Shown here: one piece after another, positions 56,891 through 64,000 of the stretch
How positions within the stretch are numbered: the stretch's first letter is position 1
Layout of the letters: every line of letters starts with the position of its first letter
Source: CAYOSF01 sp964406605
Lineage (GTDB): Bacteria > Chloroflexota > Dehalococcoidia > DSTF01 > RBG-16-68-14
NCBI GenBank assembly: GCA_964406605.1
Contig: CAYOSF010000004.1
Span: 186,001-250,000 of the forward strand
Direction: 5' to 3'
Length of the DNA: 64,000 nucleotides
Notes under the pieces: generated by a model
The model's input: only the letters and a program-made list of their open reading frames with translations
Told to the model about the DNA's origin: nothing
Databases searched by the model: none
Program-made: the position numbers and the translations under genes

Positions 56891-58282
56891 GTGAACGCAG
56901 TGTCCCCGTCATCGAACTTCACCGTCGCGAAGCTGTGCGCCCTGGCGGTCATCGTCACGGGCGCGCTGTTCTGGCTGCGACCCGGACCCTCCATGGCCTC
57001 CGGCCCGGCCGCACAGGTCGCTGCCGGCGGAAACTTCAGTTGCGCGCTCACTTGGGGCCGGGAAGTCCTCTGCTGGGGCAACAACACAAACGGCCAGCTC
57101 GGCGACGGCTCGCTGGCGAGCCGCAACTTCCCCGCGCCCGTGCACCTGGGCCAGCCGGCATCCTGGGTGGTGGCGGGATCCCGCCACGCCTGCGCGCAGC
57201 TCGACTCCGGCACGGTGAAGTGCTGGGGCCTGAACGCGGACGGCCAGCTCGGTAACGGGACGACCGTGGACCGGAGTTCACCCGTTCCCGTCGCGGGACT
57301 GACGGACGTCATTGCGCTCACGGCGGGCGCGCACCATACGTGCGCTCTCGTGTTCGGCGGCGCCGTGAAATGCTGGGGAGACAACAGCGGGGGCCAGTTG
57401 GGCGACGGCACTACCACGGACCGAAACGTGCCCGGGTGGGTGGCAGGTCTGAGCAGCGCCGTCAGCGTCGTCGACGCCGGTGGCCTGCACACGTGCGCCA
57501 CGCTCTCGGTGGGCGGCGCCGTCTGCTGGGGCAGCAATTCCCGCGGTCAACTGGGCGACGGCAGCGGCGTGGACAGCACGACGCCGATTGCCGTGTCCGG
57601 CCTCAGCGGCTACCTTACATCGATCACGGCCGGCGATCTCCACACCTGCGCGAACCGGACCAGCGGTCCGCCGCTGTGCTGGGGCGCAAACGGGCACGGC
57701 CAGGTGGGCGACGGCACCACCGTGGACCGTGCGACGCCGGTGGCCGTCTCGGCTCTGTCGTCGGGAGCGTTTGACATCGTGGCCGGCGCACGCCATACGT
57801 GCGCGTTGACGACCAACTTCGGCATCTCGTGTTGGGGCGAGAACACGCTCGGTCAGCTCGGTGACGGCAGCACGGCGGACCGCCACACGCCCGTCGCCGT
57901 GTGCGCCGACGCCGCATGCAGCTCGCCCCTCTACGACATCTTCAGCGCCGATGGCGGGGGTGACCACACATGCGCCATGGCGATCACGGGAGGGCCCTGG
58001 TGCTGGGGCCAGAACGCAGGCGGTCAGCTCGGCGACGGCACGTACGTTCAGCGCTCGACACCCGTCGAGGTGCTGGGGATGGGCTACGTCCCCGGCGACG
58101 TCAACTGTGACAAGAGGGTCAACAGCATCGACGCCGCGATCGTCCTTCAGGTCGACGCCGGCCTACCGATCATGGTGTCGATGTGCTACTGGAGCGCCGA
58201 CCTGAACCACGACGGCAACATCAACGCGATCGACGCCGCCATCATCCTCCAAGTAGATGCTGGGCTGATCGTCATCATCTAG
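56891..58282 (+). CDS. Secreted RCC1-repeat protein with dockerin domain
   Basis: 463 residues from GTG after CAGGAG. Signal peptide (VAKLCALAVIVTGALFWLRP). About eight RCC1 blades (HHTCALVFGGAVKCWGDNSG, GQLGDGTTTDRNVPGWVAGL and others), then a dockerin (GDVNCDKRVNSIDAAIVLQ, ADLNHDGNINAIDAAIILQ). Third member of the set; all three differ in blade number and sequence, so they are not recent copies. Confidence 0.9.
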   Translation: MNAVSPSSNFTVAKLCALAVIVTGALFWLRPGPSMASGPAAQVAAGGNFSCALTWGREVLCWGNNTNGQLGDGSLASRNFPAPVHLGQPASWVVAGSRHACAQLDSGTVKCWGLNADGQLGNGTTVDRSSPVPVAGLTDVIALTAGAHHTCALVFGGAVKCWGDNSGGQLGDGTTTDRNVPGWVAGLSSAVSVVDAGGLHTCATLSVGGAVCWGSNSRGQLGDGSGVDSTTPIAVSGLSGYLTSITAGDLHTCANRTSGPPLCWGANGHGQVGDGTTVDRATPVAVSALSSGAFDIVAGARHTCALTTNFGISCWGENTLGQLGDGSTADRHTPVAVCADAACSSPLYDIFSADGGGDHTCAMAITGGPWCWGQNAGGQLGDGTYVQRSTPVEVLGMGYVPGDVNCDKRVNSIDAAIVLQVDAGLPIMVSMCYWSADLNHDGNINAIDAAIILQVDAGLIVII

Positions 58283-59120
58283 TGCGCTGAGGCCGTCTGA
58301 AGCTCCTCCCTCACCCCGGTCCCCTCTCCCTCGACTGTATGGACCGGAGACATGGGTAACAGGTGTGCGAAGACATGGGTAACACTTCTGTCGGCGGGGT
58401 CGGCAGGAGGGAGAGGGGTGGCCCAGGGCCGGGGTGAGGGAGTACCGAAAGCGGTCTGCCCAGTAGCTCTCAATCGAGTGGAACAGCACTAGCGGCGCGG
58501 CACGTTGATGGAAGCGGTGTTCGGGCGAGCGACCCCCAGCCTTCCGCCCGAGGCGGACCCGCCTATGGCGGGGCAGGCTGGGGCATCGGAATGCGGGTGC
58601 GCGTGTTGTTTCCTGTTCGCCCAGGGGTGGACTACGTAGGAATGGGAGCGCGGCCGTCTGAAGCTTCTCCCTCACCCCCGTCCCCTCTCCCTCGATCGCG
58701 AGGGAGAGGGGTGGCCCAGGGCCGGGGTGAGGGAGTACCGAAAGCGGTCTGCCCAGTAGCTCTCAATCGAGTGGAACAGCACTAGTAGCACGGCACGTTG
58801 ATGGAAGGGCTGTTCGGGCGAGCGACCCCTAGCCTTCCGCCCGAGACGGACCCGCCTACGGCGGGGCAGGCTGGGGCATCGGAATGCAGGTGCGCGTGTT
58901 GTTTCCTGTTCGCCCAGGGATGGACAAGTCAGGAATGGGAGCGCGGCCGTCTGAAGCTTCTCCCTCATCCCCGTCCCCTCTCCGTCGATCGCGAGGGAGA
59001 GGGGTGGCCCAGGGCCGGGGTGAGGGAGTACCGAAAGCGGTCTGCCCAGTAGCTCTCAATCGAGTGGAACAGCACTAGTAGCACGGCACGTTGATGGAAG
59101 GGCTGTTCGTGCCAGCGGCC
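58283..59120. repeat. Three tandem ~290-base repeats
   Basis: Units begin GGCCGTCTGAAGC at 58291, 58652 and 58945. Each has a CCCCTCTCCCTCGATCGCGAG-type stem (variant in unit 1), GGCCGGGGTGAGGGAGTACC, and TCTCAATCGAGTGGAACAGC. In unit 1 the hairpin tip is replaced by ~68 bases holding two AGACATGGGTAACA copies. No gene is seen. Confidence 0.75.
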
Positions 59121-59485
59121 CGAGCCTTCGACAAGTCCGTGCGGCAGGGTTAGGACGCGGTCGGGGCGAGCCCTGAGAAGGCTGGGAGACCCAGTTGGGG
59201 CGGATGCCGATGCTCTTGGACCGTCGCAGGGGAGGGCGGCGCCGAGCGCGAAGGGCCAGACAGAGTACGGCCAGGAGCAGCGGGCGCGTCGTGCTCATGG
59301 GACGCCTCGCAGGTCGAGGCGCGCCGGGACGGAGCGGCGCGTCCGGGCTTGGGCCAGCATGGCACCGGCGCGGGGTGGGCGAGGATGTGCAGGGCGGGGT
59401 GCCGCGAAGGGCGATGCCTACAGGCCGAGGAGGCGGCGATTGCGCAGGGAATTCGAGTCGCTTCTCGGACCGCAAGGCGGGTCCG
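59121..59485. other. Spacer without a convincing gene
   Basis: Open frames exist on both strands but have no domain, no ribosome site and strong GC-driven codon bias only. Confidence 0.5.
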
Positions 59486-59953
59486 TCACGGAAGGACCGA
59501 CTCCGCCAGTCCGCGCCACCGCATTTGGCGGTACCGATAGAAGAGGTGCGCGTACGCCCAGACCAGCGGCGTCAAGAGGCCGGCGTCGATCTCGATCCGA
59601 TCGGTGTAGCGGCAGCGGTCACCGGGCAGCGGCTCGATCCGGATGGCGTGATCCCAGCGCCGAATCGGCCCGCCTCGTTCATTGGACCAGACCTCTCGCT
59701 TGGCGTCGTCGATCCGAACCACTCGGAGCTCGTGCAGCCAGGGAGCCGGCGCCAGGTGGAAGAGGATAAACCGCGTCCGAACGGTGTCGCCTTCTTGCCA
59801 CCTATCGGGCCAGTTCTCAGCTCCGGTGAAGCGGAGGAATCCTCGCGCCACGTACACGAGAGTGCGGGGCTCTCGTACGGCGTCCCAGACGCGCGCTGCG
59901 GGGGCACCGAGAAGAGTTGAGACCTTCGCAACCATCAACATGGGCAATTCCAA
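59486..59953 (-). CDS. SRPBCC-family (START-like) protein
   Basis: 155 residues; starts at any of three close ATGs. LGAPAARVWDAVREPRTLVY, then the strands VRTRFILFHLAPAPWLHELR and RRWDHAIRIEPLPGDRCRYT, DRIEIDAGLLTPLVWAYAHL give the helix-grip pattern of polyketide cyclase/SRPBCC proteins that hold a hydrophobic ligand. Function unknown. Confidence 0.82.
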   Translation of the reverse strand: MELPMLMVAKVSTLLGAPAARVWDAVREPRTLVYVARGFLRFTGAENWPDRWQEGDTVRTRFILFHLAPAPWLHELRVVRIDDAKREVWSNERGGPIRRWDHAIRIEPLPGDRCRYTDRIEIDAGLLTPLVWAYAHLFYRYRQMRWRGLAESVLP

Positions 59954-60386
59954 CGGTCTGCGACGCTACCGGTCCCAGAGAGTCCCTGAAGCATACACGA
60001 TGCGAGCATGGCGCGGGTGCACGCTACCCCGGCCCGCAAACTGCAAGCCAGGTCGCATATCCGCAGTAGCGGCGGCCTTCAGGTCGCCACCTGCGCTCCG
60101 GCAATGGCCGATGCTACGTTCTTGGTGCCCCCGGCGTTTTGCTGGCAGCCACGGCGTCGAAGGGAGACAGGACGGTGCGTCGATGGCCATCGAGTTGGCC
60201 CTAGCGAATCCTCGCACGCGCTACAGGGGCGGGTTTCAAGCCCGCCCCTACTGTTTGCCCCCTATCGTCCTGGGGCGCGCGGCCATGTGCCCCTACGGCC
60301 CGGTCGCGGGTGCCGACGCCGGTTGCGAGGGGGTCCCAAGTCCTGCGCAGCAGGTCTCTTGTTAGGCGTCGGACGCGCACGATAGC
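59954..60386. repeat. Spacer with REP-like hairpins
   Basis: GTAGCGGCGGCC-TTCA-GGTCGCC at 60066-60088 (inverse of the GGCGACC family) and GGGGCGGGTTTCAAGCCCGC at 60226-60245. No gene seen. Confidence 0.6.
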
Positions 60387-61322
60387 ATGGTTCGCATGCC
60401 GCTGCTCACGACCGATGCGATCACGAAGCGGTACCCCGGCGTCACCGCGCTCGATGCGCTGGACCTCGAGCTGGAGCCGGGCATCATCGGCCTGGTCGGC
60501 GCGAACGGGGCCGGCAAGAGCACGCTGATCAAGATCCTGCTCGGTCTCGTGGAGGCGACGAGCGGCTCCGCCACCCTCCTGGGCTATGACGTCGCGCGCC
60601 AGGGCGTCGAGCTGCGCCAGTTCGTCGGCTACATGCCGGAGCACGATTGCCTTCCCTCGGACGTATCGGCCACCGAGTTCGTGACGCACCTGGCGCAGGT
60701 GAACGGTCTCCCCCGCTCGGCCGCCCGCGAGCGCACGGCCGAGACGCTGCGCCACGTCGGGCTGTTCGAGGAGCGGTACCGGGAGATGAGCGGCTACTCC
60801 ACCGGCATGAAGCAGCGCGTCAAGCTGGCCCAGGCCCTGGTGCACGACCCGCGCGTCCTGCTGCTCGACGAGCCCACGAACGGCCTCGACCCCGCGGGGA
60901 GGGAGGAGATGCTGGATCTGGTGGCCCGCACCGGGCGGGAGTTCGGCATCGCCATCCTGATGGCCTCGCACCTGCTGGGCGAGATCGAGCGGGTATGCGA
61001 ACATCTCGTCGTGATCGATGCGGGGCGGCTCGTCCGGTCGGCGCCGGTGGCGACGCTCACGGAGCGAACGCCGGTGCTCGCGCTGGAGGTGGAGGGCAAC
61101 GGCGTGGCGCTCGCGCGCAGGCTGGGCGAATCGGGGCTCACGGTGCGGGAAGAGGGACGCACCATCTTGGTCGGCCTCGAGGACGAACGTCTCTATGATC
61201 GGGTCCGCGACACGGTGGTCGACCTCGGGCTCGGCCTGGTGCGCATGGAGCAGCGTCGCGAGACGCTGGAAGACCTGTTCCGCGACCGGGAACCGGAGGC
61301 TGGTGATGACGGGTCCTGCTGA
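60387..61322 (+). CDS. ABC transporter ATP-binding protein
   Basis: 311 residues. Walker A GANGAGKST, Q-loop region FVGYMPEHDCL, signature MSGYSTGMKQR, Walker B VLLLDEPTNGLDP and H-loop MASHLLGE. Followed by a ~90-residue C-terminal domain as in exporters of the ABC-2 type (NatA/CcmA-like). First of four overlapping genes. Confidence 0.92.
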   Translation: MVRMPLLTTDAITKRYPGVTALDALDLELEPGIIGLVGANGAGKSTLIKILLGLVEATSGSATLLGYDVARQGVELRQFVGYMPEHDCLPSDVSATEFVTHLAQVNGLPRSAARERTAETLRHVGLFEERYREMSGYSTGMKQRVKLAQALVHDPRVLLLDEPTNGLDPAGREEMLDLVARTGREFGIAILMASHLLGEIERVCEHLVVIDAGRLVRSAPVATLTERTPVLALEVEGNGVALARRLGESGLTVREEGRTILVGLEDERLYDRVRDTVVDLGLGLVRMEQRRETLEDLFRDREPEAGDDGSC

Positions 61323-62250
61323 AGAGGCGGCCGGCACCATCTATGACCTGGGCTACCGCAACTACGAGGGCGAGCGCCTGGGCCGCAGGCAGGCGATTAC
61401 GGCGCTCTATCTTCACAGCCTTCGCGGCATCTTCGGCCTCGGGCGACACCACACCGGCAAGATCATCCCGTTCGCCCTGGCCGCGATTACGCTCCTTCCC
61501 GCCGCGATCTACCTTGGAATCGCCGCCCTCATCAGCGGGGCGACCAGTGCCGTCGAGGTCTCGGACTTCCACATCATACGCCCCGCGGACCACTATGAGT
61601 TCATTCAGTGGCCCCTGGCGCTGTTCGTGGCCGCGGTCGCGCCCGAGGCGGTGGGGAGAGACCAACGGGACCGCACGCTCTCCCTCTATTTCTCGAGAGC
61701 GCTGCTGCGCAGCGACTATGTGCTGGCGAAAGTCGCCGCAGTCATGACCGCCCTCATGCTGCTGGCGCTGGCGCCGCAGGCGCTGCTCTTCATCGGCAGC
61801 ACCCTGGTCGACGACGACCCGATGGGCTACCTCAAAGACCACTGGCGCGACATCGCCCCGATCGTGGGAAGCGCCACGCTGATCGGTCTCTTCACGGCGA
61901 GCGTCGGCCTCTCCATCGGCTGTATGACCCCCCGCTGGCCCCTGGCCTCGGGGGCAATCATCGCCTACTTCGCGATTTCGTTCGTGATGGGTTCGGCCTT
62001 CGTCGAAGGGTTCCACGACGGGCCAACGCGCTACTTTCTGCTGGTCAGCGGCTTCCACGTCATCCGCGGCTCCACCTTTTGGATCTTCGGCGAGACGCCG
62101 ACGCGCCCCTTGTTCGGGGAGAGTGGCGGGATGACCGACCAGTTGGCGCTCGCCGGCCTGCACACAGGTTTCTACGTGCTGGCCGCGATCGTGATCATCG
62201 GACTCGCGCTTCTTGTCCTCAGACGCCGCTACGAACGGATCCCGCTGTGA
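61306..62250 (+). CDS. ABC-2 type permease
   Basis: 314 residues, six membrane segments. A cytoplasmic lead YDLGYRNYEGERLGRRQAIT is typical of permeases paired with such ATPases. A GRDQRDRTLSLYFSRALLRS loop follows the second segment. Overlaps the ATPase end by 17 bases. Exported substrate unknown. Confidence 0.85.
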   Translation: MTGPAEEAAGTIYDLGYRNYEGERLGRRQAITALYLHSLRGIFGLGRHHTGKIIPFALAAITLLPAAIYLGIAALISGATSAVEVSDFHIIRPADHYEFIQWPLALFVAAVAPEAVGRDQRDRTLSLYFSRALLRSDYVLAKVAAVMTALMLLALAPQALLFIGSTLVDDDPMGYLKDHWRDIAPIVGSATLIGLFTASVGLSIGCMTPRWPLASGAIIAYFAISFVMGSAFVEGFHDGPTRYFLLVSGFHVIRGSTFWIFGETPTRPLFGESGGMTDQLALAGLHTGFYVLAAIVIIGLALLVLRRRYERIPL

Positions 62251-63191
62251 CGGCCTCCAGGCCTCCTCGCGACGAGTCGGCGCCCGCCATCCGGCTTACG
62301 AACACCTCGCGATGGTACGGCAACGTCGTCGCCGTGAACGACATCTCCTTCGAGGTGGGTCCCGGCATCACCGGCCTGTTGGGGCCGAACGGCGCCGGCA
62401 AGACCACCATCCTCCACATGGCGTCCGGGTTCCTGCGGCCCTCCAGCGGCGCGGTCGAGGTCTTCGGCAGACCGGCGTGGCGCAACCCGGACATGTTCCG
62501 CGACGTGGGGCTGGTCCCCGAGCGAGAGGCGGCGTATCCGTTCCTGACCGGATACGAGTTCGTTCTGCTGAACGCCCGGCTGCACCGTCTTCCTGACCCA
62601 AAGCAGGCCGCCGCCCGTGCGATCCGCGCCGTTGACATGGAGGAGGCGCAGCACCGTGCCGTCGGGGGCTACTCCAAGGGCATGCAGCAGCGCGTCAAGT
62701 TCGCGACCGCGCTCGTGCACGAGCCACGCTTACTCCTCCTCGACGAGCCCTTCAGCGGGACCGACCCGCGCCAGCGGCTGCAGATGATCGGCCTGCTCCG
62801 TCAGATGGCGGCCGAGGGCCGGACCATCGTCTTCTCATCGCACATCCTGGAGGAGGTTGAGCGCCTGGCGGAGAACATCCTCGTGATCGTGAGCGGACGG
62901 CTCGCCGCCTCCGGCGACTTCCATCAGATCCGCCGGCTGATGACCGACCGCCCGCACACGTTCACCCTCCGCTCCGGCGACAACCGCGGGCTCGCCTCGG
63001 CGCTGGTGGCGGACCCCTCCGTCGTGGGAGTCGAGCTTGTGGACGACCGGCTGAGCGTGCGTGCCTCAGACCTGGCCGGCTTCGCGCTGGCGGCGCCCCG
63101 CATCGCGCAGACGTGCGACATTACGCTCTTTGAGGTCCTGCCCGCCGATGAGTCCCTCGAGAGCGTCTTCTCGTACCTGGTGGAGCGATGA
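62247..63191 (+). CDS. ABC transporter ATP-binding protein, second
   Basis: 314 residues from GTG (GTGA overlap with the permease stop). Walker A GPNGAGKTT, signature VGGYSKGMQQR, Walker B LLLLDEPFSGTDP, SSHILEEVERLA. Only moderately like the first ATPase, so each probably serves its own permease in a heteromeric exporter. Confidence 0.92.
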   Translation: MTASRPPRDESAPAIRLTNTSRWYGNVVAVNDISFEVGPGITGLLGPNGAGKTTILHMASGFLRPSSGAVEVFGRPAWRNPDMFRDVGLVPEREAAYPFLTGYEFVLLNARLHRLPDPKQAAARAIRAVDMEEAQHRAVGGYSKGMQQRVKFATALVHEPRLLLLDEPFSGTDPRQRLQMIGLLRQMAAEGRTIVFSSHILEEVERLAENILVIVSGRLAASGDFHQIRRLMTDRPHTFTLRSGDNRGLASALVADPSVVGVELVDDRLSVRASDLAGFALAAPRIAQTCDITLFEVLPADESLESVFSYLVER

Positions 63192-63925
63192 ATACGGCGA
63201 TCCTGGCGCTGACGTTGCGGCAGGTGGCGGGTCAGCGGCGCGCGCTGCTGATGGTGCTCCTGGCGGCCCTGCCCGTCCTCGTGGCCGTCATCTTCCGCGT
63301 GGGCAAGCCGGACGTGGACCAACACGAATGGGTGGCGAACGTCCTGCTCAAGGGCTTCGTCATCACCGCCGTCCTGCCGCTCTGCACGCTGGTCTTCGGC
63401 ACGACGGCCTTGGGCTCGGAGATCGAGGACGGTACGGTCGTCTATCTGCTCGCCAAGCCCCTGCCCCGCTACCAGATTGTCGGGGCCAAGCTGGGCGCGG
63501 CCTGGCTACCCGCGGTCGTTCTGGTGTCGCTCTCGACGGCGGTCTCGGCGACGGTCGCCCTGGCGGGCTCCGGCGGCGCTTCGATCCTGGTAGGGTTCAC
63601 CGTGGCGACGGCGCTCGGCTGCTTCGTCTACTGCAGCGTCTTCGTGATGCTGAGCGTCGTGACGAGCCGCGCGCTGATCGGCGGACTGATCTACGTATTC
63701 CTGTGGGAAGGTGTAGTCACGGGGCTCTTCTCCGGGATACGCATGTTCAGCATACGAGAGTACACGCTGGGCGTCGCCGACCTGATCGCGAACACCAGCA
63801 ACCGCGTATTCGAGGCGAACCTCGGCGGCGTATCGGCACTGGTGCTGATGGCCATCGTCAGCGCAGGCGCCGCGGCCTTTGCCGTCGGCCGCCTGGACCG
63901 TTTCGAGATCCGCGGCGGCCCGTGA
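63188..63925 (+). CDS. ABC-2 type permease, second
   Basis: 245 residues, six membrane segments. TTALGSEIEDGTVVYLLAKP is the typical first-loop motif of ABC-2 permeases. ATGA overlap with the preceding ATPase. Shorter than the first permease. Confidence 0.87.
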   Translation: MNTAILALTLRQVAGQRRALLMVLLAALPVLVAVIFRVGKPDVDQHEWVANVLLKGFVITAVLPLCTLVFGTTALGSEIEDGTVVYLLAKPLPRYQIVGAKLGAAWLPAVVLVSLSTAVSATVALAGSGGASILVGFTVATALGCFVYCSVFVMLSVVTSRALIGGLIYVFLWEGVVTGLFSGIRMFSIREYTLGVADLIANTSNRVFEANLGGVSALVLMAIVSAGAAAFAVGRLDRFEIRGGP

Positions 63926-63974
63926 GCGTTCCGGGCGCGTCCGGAGCCGCCGTCGGGCAGCCGGATCGAGCACC

Positions 63975-64000
63975 CTAGTCTTCCAGCGCCGCCTCGATCC
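63975..64000 (-). CDS. Possible 3' end of a gene leaving the window
   Basis: On the minus strand the sequence reads IEAALED and TAG (63977-63975). Too short to identify; listed only because it is convergent with the ABC operon and the spacer is short. Confidence 0.25.

Noticed and set aside
59056..59475. 139-codon minus-strand frame
   Set aside because: Pro/Arg-rich without any domain; part of it translates tandem repeat sequence.

Overview
The window looks like a chromosomal fragment of a GC-rich, non-photosynthetic bacterium. The best guess is a Chloroflexota/Dehalococcoidia-like lineage. The hints are dockerin-bearing secreted RCC1 proteins, an F420-type LLM oxidoreductase, a panD-panB-panC-surE operon with an attenuator-like leader, yebC-ruvC-ruvA, DUF5671 and DUF6941 proteins, and many REP-like hairpins between genes. 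This is inferred from gene content, because there is no rRNA, and no tRNA gene was recognised. A 100-N assembly gap (55322-55421) suggests a draft or metagenome scaffold.

The main result lies at 2.3-3.7 kb. Two adjacent, divergent redox genes each carry an in-frame TGA exactly where the family has its first active-site cysteine. One is a FrnE/DsbA-type oxidoreductase (U-P-W-C). The other is a C_GCAxxG_C_C family protein (U replacing the first C). Each TGA is followed, after exactly 20 nt, by a 5-nt apical loop (CGUGC and CGUGU) on a perfectly paired 7-8 bp stem, which is the layout of a bacterial SECIS element. Both are called as selenoproteins that an ordinary gene finder would truncate to a start downstream of the TGA.

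Layout. 0-3.7 kb: hydrolase, acyl-CoA dehydrogenase, the selenoprotein pair. 4-8 kb: two paralogous secreted repeat proteins around a hydrolase. 8-15 kb: two metallo-beta-lactamase-fold hydrolases, a MarR-DHA2 efflux pair with an MFS relic, and an alcohol dehydrogenase. 15-25 kb: a defence and toxin-antitoxin region with an AAA-TOPRIM (OLD-like) protein, an MFS carrier, PIN/AbrB, an orphan AbrB, Fic plus two Fic-tail relics, a DUF559 nuclease-like protein, and uvrB with a YgiT/DUF4258 module inserted at its start codon. 25-28 kb: small proteins and yebC-ruvC-ruvA. 28-33 kb: a secreted dockerin-like protein and a tandem pair of membrane-bound LuxR-type regulators. 33-36.2 kb: pantothenate operon with surE. 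36-47 kb: DUF3800, LPDTG-anchored protein, DUF5671 membrane protein, rsgA with a leader, DD-carboxypeptidase, lipoprotein, P1 peptidase, methyltransferase, Eis-like acetyltransferase. 47-58.3 kb: three RCC1-dockerin proteins, a URO-D-like protein, a sialidase-fold protein, a cupin and an LLM oxidoreductase, separated by long repeat-filled spacers. 58.3-60.4 kb: tandem repeats and a SRPBCC protein. 60.4-63.9 kb: a four-gene ABC transporter operon.

A theme across the window is duplication of gene ends. Tails of fic, surE, the LLM gene and a dockerin gene, and the head of uvrB, are each repeated next to the intact gene, mostly together with REP-like hairpins.
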